Below are positions 45,638-56,834 of a stretch of 64,000 nucleotides of DNA, one piece after another (position 1 is the stretch's first letter; every line of letters begins with the position of its first letter). Origin of the DNA: Coix lacryma-jobi var. lacryma-jobi (taxonomy: Eukaryota > Streptophyta > Magnoliopsida > Poales > Poaceae). The notes beneath the pieces were generated by a model, which saw only the letters and a program-made list of their open reading frames with translations, was not told the origin of the DNA and searched no databases. A program made the translations under genes and the position numbers. The DNA lies in the NCBI GenBank assembly GCA_009763385.1, contig CM019831.1, positions 89,935,845-89,999,844 of the forward strand. The letters are read 5' to 3'.

Positions 45638-47686
45638 TTAGCTGTTATTATACGAAAATTCTGCATAAGCCAAACTCCTGTCCCAGCTAATTCCATACTG
45701 AAGTGCACATGCCCGTAACATATCCTCGAGAATCTGATTCATTCTTTCTGTCTGCCCATCAGTCTGCGGATGATATGCTGAGCTGAAGTTGAGCTTGGTT
45801 CCCAGTGATTCATGTAACTTCTGCCAAAACTGAGAGGTGAACTGAGTCCCTCTATCTGACACAATCTTTTTAGGAACCCCATGTAAACATACTATTCTTT
45901 CCATATATAGCTCTGCTAGCTTAGCTCCTGTGTAAGTGGTTTTGACAGGAAGGAAATGTGCCACTTTAGTCAACCGATCCACTATAACCCATATTGAATC
46001 ATAACCTTTCTGAGTATGGGGTAAACCCACTATGAAGTCCATTCCCACTTCTTCCCACTTCCATTCTGGAATTTTCATGGGTTGAAGCAGTCCTGCGGGT
46101 CTTTGATGTTCTGCTTTAACTCTTTGACACGTATCACAGATTGCAACATATTCAGCTATTTCCCTTTTCATACCACACCACCAATACTTTTCCTTCAGAT
46201 CCAGGTACATCTTTGTACTGCCTGGGTGAATTGAATATGCTGAATTATGAGCTTCATTAAGAATCATGTCCTTGATTGTTTTGATATCTGGCACACAGAT
46301 TCTTTTACCATGCCATACAGTCCCTTGTTCATCCATTCTGAAACCAGGTGCTTTGCCAACCACTATGCGTTCTGCAATAGCTATGGTATCTTCATCTTTC
46401 AACTGACCCTTACGGATTTCTTGTTCAAGAACAGGTTCCACTTCTAACTCCACGGTGTGTGCAACAATTGCTAGGTTCAACTTCCCAAATTCCTCTGCTA
46501 ACTCTGCCGGAAACTGAGATGCATTAACCATATTCGCATAGCTTCTTCGACTAAGAGCGTCTGCCACAACATTTGCTTTTCCTGGATGATAGTGTACTTC
46601 GAGATCATAATCCTTGATCAATTCCAACCATCTTCTTTGCCTTAAATTCAGATCTGACTGAGTAAAGATATACTTTAAACTCTTATGATCAGTGTAAATC
46701 TCACACTTGTGACCTATCAGATAGTGTCTCCATATTTTCAAAGCATGCACAACTGCTGCCAGCTCCAGATCATGAGTCGGATAGTTGAGTTCATGCTTTC
46801 TTAACTGCCGTGACGCATATGCCACTACCTTGCCATCTTGCATAAGAACACATCCCAAACCTTGCCTGGATGCATCACAATATATCGAGAAACTTCTGGT
46901 GAGATCTGGCAAAACTAACACTGGTGCGGTTGTCAACCTCTTCTTTAACTCTTCGAAATTTTCTTGACATTTTTCTGACCAGACAAACTTAGCATTTTTC
47001 TCTAGCAAAGCGGTCATTGGCTTGGCAAGCTTGGAAAACCCTTCTATGAACCTTCGGTAGTATCCGGCCATACCCAGAAAACTACGTATCTCACTGACAT
47101 CCTTGGGTGGATTCCAACTCAACACATCTTGAACTTTCTTTGGGTCTACTGCTACTCCACCATTAGAGATAACATGTCCAAGAAAGGATACTTCCTTTAA
47201 CCAAAACTCACACTTGCTCAACTTAGCATATAATTCATTCTCCCTGAGCTTTTGCAACACTAGCCTCAGATGTTCCTCGTGCTCTTCTTCGTTCTTGGAA
47301 TAGACCAAAATGTCATCTATAAAGACCACAACGAACTTGTCCAAATATTCCATGAATACATTGTTCATTAAGTACATGAAGTAAGCCGGTGCATTGGTCA
47401 AACCAAAAGACATCACTGTGAACTCGTACAAACCATAACGAGTGGTGAAAGCAGTCTTTGGTATATCTGCCGCTCGTATTCTCAGCTGGTGATATCCCGA
47501 TCGGAGATCTATCTTAGAGAACACACATGCTCCTCTCAACTGATCAAACAAGTCATCAATCCGAGGCAAAGGATACTTATTCTTTATGGTCACTTCATTC
47601 AAGGATCTGTAATCTATGCACATCCTTTGAGTCCCATCTTTCTTCTCTACGAACAACACAGGTGCTCCCCAAGGTGAGGAACTAGG
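45638..47686 (-). pseudogene. TekayF reverse transcriptase, RNase H and integrase core
   Basis: The 673-codon stretch reads LFVEKKDGTQRMCIDYRSLN at its start, has the RT active site FIDDILVYSK, the RNase H motif YCDASRQGLGCVL, and the zinc-binding HPGSTKMYLDL...CDTCQRVK. The integrase core MDFIVGLP, SDRGTQFTS and HPQTDGQTERMNQ follows. The catalytic residues are in place. Its beginning is separated from protease by a TGA at 47684-47686, where a CGA is expected from the family. Confidence 0.94.
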
Positions 47687-48529
47687 TCAAACATAACCCT
47701 TATCCTGTAACTCTCTTATTTGTTTTTTTAGCTCTTCTAACTCATTAACACCCATTCTATAAGGTCTTTTTGCTATTGGTGCAGTGCCAGGTAAAAGATC
47801 TATTATAAATTCAATTTCACGTTCAGGTGGCATACCTGGCAGATCGTCGGGAAAAACATCCGGGAATTCTCTGACTATTGGAATATCATCTGTCGTTGAT
47901 CCCTTAATCTGATTCACTTGGCATACTTCAAGAGTTGGTGACACTGCCTTACACTCTATTACTTCTCCTTCTGAAGTTTTCAGCTGTACGGTTCTTGTTG
48001 CACAGTGAATGACTGCGTCATGCCTTGTCAACCAGTCCATACCCAGAATGACATCGATCCCAAATGTATTTAGTACCATCAGATCAGATAAGAAGTCTAC
48101 CCCCCTTATATTAACCTTAACTTTCGGGCAACGCAAGCTTGCTCTCATTTCACCACCTAGTGAACTAACAAGCATGGCCTTGTCCATGGTATGCATGAGT
48201 AGAGTATGCCTCTTCACAAAGTGTGCAGATATAAAAGAATGTGATGCTCCGGAATCGAACAAAACTAAAGCAGAGTGGGAGTTAACTGGGAACGTACCGA
48301 TCACCACATCTGGGGCACCCTGAGCAGATTCTGTTGTCACATGGTTCACCCTGCCACGAGCATAGTTCTGCTGACCTTGATGGCTTGGTGTGTGGGTGTT
48401 GAGTTTCTGGTTGCTTTGGGATCCTTGTCCTGTCTTCTTGGGACAATGGTAAGAGAGATGCCCAACGTCTCCACAGACGAAGCACTTGTTGTTTGTTGGA
48501 GTGGCCGGTGTGTTGGGAGAGTTCTTCAC
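47687..48529 (-). pseudogene. TekayF gag zinc knuckle and protease
   Basis: The stretch contains the zinc knuckle CFVCGDVGHLSYHC and the aspartic protease motif VLFDSGASHSFIS, with the Asp-Ser-Gly triplet intact, then VILGMDWLTRHDAVI. It ends in the link to reverse transcriptase (PYRMGVNELEELKKQI), just before the TGA at 47684-47686. Confidence 0.92.
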
Positions 48530-49447
48530 TGGTGTTCCACCAGTCTGTCCCTGGCGAGGGGTCTGTGCACGATTCTGGTTTTGGTGTGACTGCTGAGGGG
48601 TCCTTTGCTGGTTCTGGTTGCGCTGGTCATTGCCTGATTGCCCATACTACCTTTGCTGGTTACCGTACCCCGTAGAAAAGCGCGGACGGCTGCTGCTTCC
48701 GGACTGCTGGTTCTGGAACTTTCTCTTCTTGGCGTCCATATCACGCCTCTTTCCTTCAATTACCAACGCCTTATCAACCATCTGCTGAAAGTGGGCGAAG
48801 GTATGAGAGAGTAGCTGATACTGGATTCCATCATTCAAGCCTTCCATGAAAAGCTCCTGCTTATCAAGGTCTTCTTCAATGTCCCGTGGTGCATAGCGGG
48901 AGAGCTGTGTAAACTTGTCCTTATACTCACTAACAGACATGCTTCCTTGCTTTAGAGCTAAGAACTCCTTTCTCTTCAATCGTACTGTTCCCGCCGGCAC
49001 ATGATGCATGCGGAAACTGTCATGGAACTCTTGCCACGTGATCTGGTTGGGGTTGGGGTGTGCTTGTTGGTAAGTCTCCCACCAATCAAGAGCTGCTCCT
49101 TGGAGTTGCCTAGACGCATACAAGACCTTCTCGCGGTCGTTGCATTGCGCGATCCCCAACTGGCGTCCAACTGCCCGGAGCCAGTCATCGGCCTGAAGTG
49201 GATCAGGGGAGTGATCGAAGGTAGGCGGATGTCCCTTCATGAACTCGCCTCGCTTATCTCTAACTTGAGGCGGTGGTGGGGGTGGATGATTCTGGTTGTT
49301 CTGGATAGTATTGGTCATCTGTTGCATGAGCTGTGTCTGCATAGCCAAGAGTTGTTCTATTGACACATTGGGAGGTGGTGGTGGTGGGTTTCCTGCCCCA
49401 GGGGTTCTCCTGGTGTCAACCATCTGTAACATATGTATAGGTCTCAT
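48530..49447 (-). pseudogene. TekayF gag
   Basis: The likely start is MVDTRRTPGAG at about 49423, since upstream codons look non-conserved. A Pro/Gln-rich N-terminus precedes the retrotransposon gag core ADDWLRAVGRQLG, WWETYQQAHP and YKDKFTQLSRYAP. One TAG at 48644-48646 interrupts it, where a CAG (Gln in a Gln-rich stretch) is likely. The rest runs on to the zinc knuckle at 48460. Confidence 0.92.
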
Positions 49448-49775
49448 AAGTTCTTTTGTACTGTATGATAAAGCACTGACAGAGATAGAGATAACAAAAG
49501 AAAACTGCTCGAGAAAACTGATCCAAGAAAAGATGATATAGAACCCAACGTTATTATTATTATTATAACCACATTAAGAGTACTAAGATGGTGTGGACAT
49601 GCCCCACACTCATCTTCAATCATGCAAAGATCCAAATCATTACATGATCAACATCACAAGCATTAAAACACATTATTAAACTCAAAGTTCATCCAAGACT
49701 CGACAACATGACACTGACTCAACACTGACTCAAACTTGTGTAACTATCGATCTGGTCTGATCTAGGATGGGGCGC

Positions 49776-50720
49776 CTATGGGTCGTAGCTCGTGCGGGTG
49801 CAGGTGCAACTCGGATGGTGCCTCTTGCGTTGAACGACGATAGCAGGGTCCCTCGCTGTGGTGGCTGGCAGGGTGTCCTGCGGCTGGACTCCACGTCGCA
49901 CCTGGCGCTCGAGGGAGTCGATCCGACGCTGCAACCACTCCGTCTCAATCCATAGAGTCCTCTGATCCATCATAGCACGATCCAGGGCTGTGTTGAGAGC
50001 GACCACCAAGGGTACTGTCGCAATCAACCTAGCACTCTCGTGCTGCTGCACCCTTGCAACATCACAACCGTCGTCCATGGTACGGCGTCGAGGGAAGTAG
50101 CGGTCGTCGTCCTGCTGGATGGTCGGAAATAACCTGTCGCGGAAGACAAGGCAAGCCTGCCTAGCTGCATCCTCCACGTCGAACTCACGGGCGAGGGTCG
50201 GGCTCAGAGCGCAGATGACGTCACGAACAACCCAAGTCTTGTCCTCCTCGTCCCAAGTCTTCACGAACGCCTTCGTGACCCAGTAGCCGGTGTGCTCTGG
50301 GTGGGTGTACGACCGGCTGCGGTACTCCACCGTGGTACGACGAGGCCCATAGTGCAGGTCGATGAGCTTCAGGAGCTTCGGGTGGTAGAAGTCGTCGCCC
50401 TCCTCAGTGGTGCGGGTCTTCCGGATCCAGGTGGGATCCTCGTCCTGGACGTGGTACTCGGGAGTCCTCGAACCACTGTCGTCGCTGTCGTCGTGCGAGT
50501 CGCTGGAGTCGGAGCTGGAGTGGTCGTCGGAGGGGTCGGAGGAGTGATCGTCGGAAGAGTCTCCGGAGTCATCGCTGGGGTCTCCACCTGCAGCCTGCTG
50601 CTCCGGCTCAGGCTCCTCCTCGGCCTCCCGCCTCTGCTGACGGAACAGGCGGCGGTACCCGGCGCTGCTGGGTGCACGTCCTCCAGTGCTCTTGCGAGCG
50701 GTCTGCTTGGTCCGTGCCAT
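49776..50720 (-). CDS. TekayF extra ORF with a histone H3 tail-like N-terminus
   Basis: This intact 314-codon ORF lies between primer site and gag, on the coding strand, ending about 330 bases before gag. Residues 1-17 are MARTKQTARKSTGGRAP, the plant histone H3 N-terminus with Lys14 changed to Arg; Lys4, Lys9 and Ser10 are kept. The likeness stops there. Residues 18-46 are basic then Glu-rich, 47-83 an acidic Ser/Asp stretch, and 84-240 a region I do not recognise (HPEHTGYWVTKAFVKTWDEE, ARQACLVFRDRLFPTI). A helical, probably coiled stretch (EWLQRRIDSLERQVRR) and a short Cys-containing tail follow. There is no histone fold, so it is not a histone gene. It has no stops, unlike gag-pol of the same element. 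Function unknown. Confidence 0.85.
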   Translation of the reverse strand: MARTKQTARKSTGGRAPSSAGYRRLFRQQRREAEEEPEPEQQAAGGDPSDDSGDSSDDHSSDPSDDHSSSDSSDSHDDSDDSGSRTPEYHVQDEDPTWIRKTRTTEEGDDFYHPKLLKLIDLHYGPRRTTVEYRSRSYTHPEHTGYWVTKAFVKTWDEEDKTWVVRDVICALSPTLAREFDVEDAARQACLVFRDRLFPTIQQDDDRYFPRRRTMDDGCDVARVQQHESARLIATVPLVVALNTALDRAMMDQRTLWIETEWLQRRIDSLERQVRRGVQPQDTLPATTARDPAIVVQRKRHHPSCTCTRTSYDP

Positions 50721-50880
50721 CTACAAATTTTAAATATGAGTCAGATACGGTAAAAAGTTTTATGAAAGACAGAGGAGTACTAGGAGTTTTATAAATTACA
50801 AAAAGCAATAAAATTTTGGAATTACTCCTAAGAAAAAGGGGTGTCCAGTCTATCTAGGGTAGCGTCCTACAGTCAGTTCG

Positions 50881-50892
50881 GCTTTGATACCA
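50881..50892 (-). other. TekayF primer-binding site (tRNA-Met)
   Basis: The minus strand reads TGGTATCAAAGC three bases after the 5' LTR. It matches the initiator tRNA-Met site except for one G-to-A change. Confidence 0.88.
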
Positions 50893-50895
50893 ATT

Positions 50896-53800
50896 GGTAA
50901 CACCCGGATTTACGAATAAAACCGAGGTAAAGCATATGTGGGCCCAGGGGGTCCCAAATCCACATATACCACAAAATGTATATCATTACAGCACGAACAA
51001 CGTATAATAACTTATTACATCACACGAGATTGTTCATCACATCGGCCAACGGCCCATTATTACAACGGTAGCGTAGACGTAGACATCACTCCACAGGGAC
51101 ACCGACTGGGGGTACGCCATCCTCAGAAATCTGGCACATCTTCTGGATACTCCTCGTACTCTCCTTCATCTGGTACCCACCCGGGATTTTTATGTGAACC
51201 AACGACAAGCGTCAGCTCACCATGCTCAGTAAGTACAACTACGGGGAATGCAAGGCTCAAAAGGTTGACCTGGTTGACTGCGGTTAGCATTTTATCTTGG
51301 TCATATTTTAATATTATCCTTTCATTACTAAGTATATGATCCCTGTTGTCCCACAAAGTATGATCATTATCATGTTAACCAGAGGTAAGCCACAAACCAC
51401 CAACATACCCCACCATGAACCACTTATAAAGGATCCGAGCCGCTCGTATCCGTGAGCACGGCTGATATATCAGGTTTACACTCTGCAGAGGTTGTACACT
51501 TTCACTTTAGGCCGTGATTCCCATATGCCGGGGAGAGCCAATCCCACATTACCTCCTCTATGGAAGTACGGCAGGGTTTCACTACGTAGTCTTTCACTAG
51601 CTACTCTAACAAGTAGTAGCCGCAAGGTTTCGGCTTCCAGGCGAATGGAGGCCCCCTTCAAGATGGCACAGCTGACAGCCGACCAGTACACATCTTGACA
51701 GGCAAGGAAGCCATTCTTTAACCCAGTTCCCCCCTCTAGCGCCTTTCGGTAACTACTACAAGCTAGAGAAAGTCTAGTTACACAACTAAGATCAGAGCCA
51801 TATAATTCCCAAGGTTGCACGGGATCTCCCGGGTGGCCGCTTTAAAAGATAGTCCCTGGGGTGGGTCACTGAGCAACACCAGGCTCCAGTGCCCTAAATG
51901 TGGTTAAAAATCCTCTTTTAACATTGTTCCATAGTCATTAATCAGTATTAATCAATTAGCAATATATAGCGCGTAGCATTTATAGTCATATTATGCAAAA
52001 CCCTCCCATAGGTACAAGGTATATAGTTCAAGGAAACTAGTATGGACCTATGGTTCATCATATTAGACACATGAATAATGATTACTGGATCTTGCATTAA
52101 GTAGGTAACAAGGAAACCGTGGGTTGTACTTGCCTTGGTCACACACTTGGTCCTGCCACTGCTCCGGCAAAACTTGCACCTCAAACACGTCACCGTCTGG
52201 ACTCGGTATATAATCACCAATCATAGCGTCCAAACAGTCATTACATGCAAATAAAATATACTTTTATTAGAACAGTACACCAAGCATCAAAAACAGTTAG
52301 AGAAACATATATAAAACTATTCTACTCGTCGATACGATCAAATGAACGTAAAGATGACTCTAATCGGATCTAAAACGAGAAAGTTATAAAGAAAACAAGT
52401 TTCAGGGGCTATTTTGTAAATAAAAACATTTGCCTAGGGGCTAGCCTGCGAAAACCGAGGGCCTAAACGCTATTAAACATAGCCGGCGGGGGCTAACACG
52501 CGAAAACGCGTTCTCTGGACGGTGGGTACTAAAACTGAGAACTCCAGGGGCTAAACCGAAAGAAAACAGGACTTAAAAGTAACTCTTTTGAACTACGGTG
52601 GATCGCGGGTTGATTTCTCGAAAAGGCAGGGGCTCTTCTGCAAAACGCGCGGAGGCTGCCGCGCTGGCGCCGACACGGCGCCACGCGGCGCACCGCGGCT
52701 GGGCGGGCCCACCACGCGGACGGTGGACCGCGAGCGGGGCGCGGGTGCACGGGCCGGTGAACCCGGCGCATACCCCTTCGGGGTTATGCTCTAATCCTGG
52801 CCGTCCGCACCGATCGGACGGCGCAGGGCGGCTCGGCGAGAGAGCGCGGCGGCGGGAGCGGCGGCGCAAACGCCGGCGAGCGGCGGCGCCATGCGAGGGG
52901 CTCGGGAACTCGCCGTTCCGGCGTTCCCGGCTTTGGTTGGCCACGCGGATACCACCGGAGCGAAGCGGGGGTGAAGGCGAGCTCGTCGGTGGCCTTGGCT
53001 CCGGCGGGGACTCACCACAGCGATGACGAGGCGGCGGCGGGATCTGCGAAAGGGGAGAAACTCCGGTGAGGCTCGGGTACACGCGAAACAAAAGAGAGAG
53101 GGCTCTGGGGTCTTGATGGCGGATGCGGCAGCACCTTCGGCGGCTCGGGGATGCGCTAGGGCAGCCGGCGGAGCCTCGGCTCGGCGGCAGGGAGAGAGCG
53201 TGGGCGAGTGGCGTGAGGGAGAGGGCGAGGGCTTCGCCCTGGCCTTTATAGGCTTCGGGGGAGGTGGCGAACGGTCGGGGAGCTCCACCGGGGCTTGATG
53301 GAAGCCTGAGTGGCCTTGAATGCCACTCGCGCGGCCATTGCAGGAGAGGAGCAGGCGGCGGCGGCGCGGGCGCGAGCCGTCGCGAGGTAGGGGAAGGGTC
53401 TGACGCTGACAGGTGGGGCCGGGGTGGCAGCGGGCGAAGGCGGGGACGCAGCGGGCGCTTGCGCGCTGCGCGGGCGAGCGGGCCGCGACGCAAGCGAGCT
53501 GGGCCGCGAAGGCGACCGGGCCGCGGCGCTGCGGGCGCGCGCGCGAGAGAGAGAGAGGGAGCAGGCCGGGGCGCTGGGCCGGAGCAGGCCAAGGCCCGAG
53601 CGGGGAGAGGTGGGGAGAGGGAGGGAGAAAGGCGTGGCGGGCTGGGCCGCCTTGCCTGGCTGGGCCAAAAGAGTGGAAAGGGAGAGGGTGAAAAAGAAAA
53701 GCCTTTTTCTTTTATTTCCTTTTGAAAAACTTGCTCAAATTCAAAACAAATTTGAATTTGAACCACTCAACACTATTCCTACACTCAAGCAAAATATTAT

Positions 53801-53954
53801 GCTCCAGCATGAATGCAACAAAAAAGTTTCTACGCCACGAGATATTTTATTACTTCACCAAAAATTATTATTTGGCCTATATGTTTCATGAAAAATAAAT
53901 AAGCAAAATCATATTAACTCCTTATTTCCGAAAAACGATTTTTAGGGTGTCACA
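50896..53954 (-). repeat. TekayF 5' LTR
   Basis: The 3059-base LTR has a TATA box (minus-strand TATAAAGG, 53243-53250) and would start the genomic RNA near 53215, leaving a leader of more than 2 kb before the extra ORF. The first LTR bases at the inner edge read GGTAACAC instead of TGTAACAC, a single change. A 397-codon chance frame crosses the GC-rich part. Confidence 0.93.
53243..53250 (-). promoter_or_regulatory. TekayF 5' LTR TATA box
   Basis: TATAAAGG on the minus strand in a GC-rich setting, present in both LTRs, is the most likely core promoter for the element and for its extra ORF. Confidence 0.6.
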
Positions 53955-55143
53955 CCTCCTTGCCGAGGGCCATGGTGCAGAAGCCCTCGTCGTCGGCGAA
54001 GAAGCAGAGGCCGTTGAGCTTGTCCTCGATCTTCTTCTTCTTCTCGGACTCGTCATGGCTTGAGGAAGCGGAGTCGTCATTCGAGTCGTCGACGTCGCTG
54101 AGCGTGGCAAAAAACGCACGCTGCTCAGCCTGGGCCTTCTCCAAGTACTTCGTCTTGATGTACTCCTTATTGAAGCCTCCCTTCCGCTTGTGCTTCGCGG
54201 GGACGTACTTCTCCTTGCGCTTGCAGGAGTCGTACTTGTGCCCTTGATCCGCCTTGCCGAAGATCTGCTTGTTCTTCTTCGGGCAATTGGCGATGAAGTG
54301 GTTGGGGTCGCCGCACTCAAAGCATCCTGAGCGTCCTCCTCTGCGGCGACGGTTCATGCGGTTGTTGTGAAACCGCGAGAACCGGTTGGCGAGTAAAGCC
54401 AACTCGTCATCCCCCAAAGACTCCAGCTGCTCCTCTGTGACAGAAAGAAGGGAGGAAAGTGCAAAGCCTCCAGAGGTGTTAGCAGAAGAGCCAGAAAGCA
54501 AAGCCATCGACGGGCCAGAAGGATTCTCATAAGAAGCCCTCACCATGGCGTCAATCTCACTGGACTTGAGCTTACGGAAGAGCTCGTCGCACGTGAGGGT
54601 CTCATAGTTAGGCGATTCGATGATCGCCTGAACCTTGGAATCCCACACCGATCGATCAAGAGTATGGAGTAGCTTGAGAGCTCTCTCATGATCGTTGAAA
54701 GGCAACAGCTCCTTGTTAGCCCTCATCCTGTTGACAATCACCTAAAAGCGAGCGAATAAACTTTCTATGCTCTCGCCAGGCATATGTCGAAAGTTCTCAT
54801 ACTCTCGCTTGAACGACTCATAGAGACGGGTTTTGACTTGAGTGGTTCCCTCATGGAAACGCATGAGGGTAGCCCAAATCTCCCGAGCCGTAGCGAGGTG
54901 AGAAACGCGATCAAACTCACTCATGCTCAGGCATGAGAAAAGAGCATTACAGGCTCGGCTATTGGCATCGTGCTCATCGATCTGTTGCTGAGTGGCACGA
55001 GCAGCCAAGACCACGTAATCGACAGAGTTGCAAATATCCTAGATGGAAGCACCCAAACTCTGCAGATAGGTCGACATGCGTATCTTCCAATACGCATAGT
55101 TCGTCCCATCGAAGAACGGCGGTTTGCCCACGCCGTGATCCAT
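53955..55143 (-). pseudogene. CopiaD gag, N-terminal part
   Basis: Start ATG at 55143 gives MDHGVGKPPFFDGTNYAYWK, typical of Copia gag. The core IWATLMRFHEGTTQVKTRLY and FNDHERALKLLHTLDRSVWD follows, with the first zinc knuckle CFECGDPNHFIANC near 54285-54326 and a Lys/Glu-rich segment. It ends MALGKE at the TekayF insertion and continues as VDGELEDIP at 41900. Two TAG stops (55039-55041 and 54742-54744) replace probable CAG codons. Confidence 0.9.
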
Positions 55144-55192
55144 GTCGCCTTCGGTGGATCTGGAACCGGCTAAGGTGGAAGATCCTTAACCT

Positions 55193-55204
55193 GCTCTGAT
55201 ACCA
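55193..55204 (-). other. CopiaD primer-binding site (tRNA-Met)
   Basis: The minus strand reads TGGTATCAGAGC, two bases after the LTR end at 55207, an exact tRNA-Met site. Confidence 0.93.
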
Positions 55205-55616
55205 ATTGAAGGACCGAGAATGCAATAGCAAGGCGACCAGAGGGGGGTGAATGGGAGCACAAAAATTTCTCTCGAAACTTTGGCCTTTGTCCCACAAATC
55301 AACCCCTAAAAGCTTCGATCGAAACCGTGATGCCCACGACCCTTGGAAGAGGGTGGATGATCCCTAGGATCACAGCAAGGCACCACAAAGCGATAGCAAA
55401 CCAAACGGCAAAAGCACCGGAACAAGTTCAACCCCTAAAACCTAGTCCCGAACGTAGATTGAAGCCTATGTCGAGAAATCCATGAATACTGATGCTAACA
55501 AGTAGCAAAGATACCTAGAGAGGTTCCTAGGTGAACAATAGGGCCAAACGAGAAGTCTGGAAATCAAGCGGTGAAGCCGGGCGAGCAAACGCACTAAAGC
55601 TCAGCCTTCAGCCGAA

Positions 55617-55880
55617 TCGCGGACTGTCCGGCCTTGGGGTCCCAGACTGTCCGCCCCTACTGCGGACTGTCCGCAAGGGGATGGCGGACTGTCCGCCGGC
55701 AAAAACCCCGAAATAGCACAGTTGCTGCAAGTCCCCTGGACGTTCCCGGACTGTCCGCGAACTCCAACGGCGGACTGTCCGCGGTTCAAAAAACACTTGC
55801 CCAGCAGCGCGGAGTCAGGCCACTGATCTGACCAACCCCGACGCGCGGACTGTCCGCGGTAGAACTGGCGGACTGTCCGT
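55617..55880. repeat. GCGGACTGTCCGC cluster in the CopiaD 5' LTR
   Basis: Eight copies of the 13-mer GCGGACTGTCCGC or one-base variants occur in 264 bp, spaced about 15-70 bp apart. Arms GCGGAC and GTCCGC are exact inverted repeats around one T. Confidence 0.92.
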
Positions 55881-56834
55881 GGATGAACAGAGAGGGCGAT
55901 TTCGGTCGCCCTTCTCCCAAATCCTCCCAAAATCGATCCAAAACAAAATTCCTTGTTCCCAAACTTGGAGAAGATGATCACGAGGTAGTTGGGAGACTAT
56001 CCCCAAGAAATAATCCGCTCAAATAAACTCAATCACCGGGAAATCGAAAGGAAAGGTGTATGAACGAAAAAGCACCACGAAAATGAAATCAACCCGATCT
56101 ACTTGTTCGTGAGGAGTTAGAAGAATTCCTTCGGTGGAAATGATCTCCTCACTATAAAGAACAAGTTGATTCAAATGGATTTCGCAAAGACGCAGTAGAG
56201 AGGGAGATCGAGTGACGGGAAAATCGCGGAGAAATGAAGAACGCGAAGAACACGAACAAAACGCGAATCAAGTCATCGATCTGCAACCGTGTGGCTACCA
56301 CACGCTACAACAGTGAGATTACGGTCTCACTTCCTCAAAATCTCCAGTACACGGAGGTATGGTTCTCTGCGGATCTCAGTTGCTACAGTAGGGGATTGGG
56401 AGAGCAGGAAAACCTAGAAGGCAAAGAGCAAATGGCTGAGATTGAATGGGAGGAGGGTGTCTCCCTCTACTTATCCTAATTCTAATTCCTACTCTACCCC
56501 TCACTAATTATAGAGCGAACCAGCTAAACCCTAGGGTTATTCTGGACCAACTCGAAGATGCTGGTGATCCGACGGCCATGCCCGCACAACTGGTAGCGTT
56601 GCCTCGACGCAACCTCACCGATTGCCGCCACGTGCCGCCACCGCTCCGCTTGTCCTTTTCCTGGACTTCGCCCCCGGTTTTGAGGCCCAAACCGGGAAAC
56701 CAGCCTTCACGACCAACCCCCGGTTTTGAGGCCCAAACCGGGAAACCAGCCGTCCATCGCCTGAGTTTTGTGGCCCAAACTCAGAAACCCACAGCATCCA
56801 GGTTTTGAGGCCCAAACCTGGAAACCGTCCTTAG

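Larger units (their letters stand above)
41901..53954 (-). mobile_element. TekayF: chromodomain Gypsy retrotransposon, complete
   Basis: Two LTRs of 3059 bases each (41901-44959 and 50896-53954) border a 5.9-kb internal region read on the minus strand. It contains primer site, an extra ORF, gag, protease, reverse transcriptase, RNase H, integrase and chromodomain, then a polypurine tract. The target duplication CCTCC is perfect (41896-41900 and 53955-53959). The LTRs differ by roughly 1.4% over 1.7 kb counted by eye. Domain order and the C-terminal chromodomain place it in the Tekay/Del group. Four in-frame stops disable gag-pol. Confidence 0.96.

Noticed and set aside
49776..50720. A true histone H3 gene or pseudogene
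   Set aside because: Only the first 17 residues match; the histone fold is absent, and the ORF lies between primer site and gag of an intact retrotransposon on its coding strand.
55617..55880. CRISPR-like array or satellite made of GCGGACTGTCCGC units
   Set aside because: Units are 13 bp, unevenly spaced, inside the LTR of a plant retrotransposon, with no repeat-spacer regularity.
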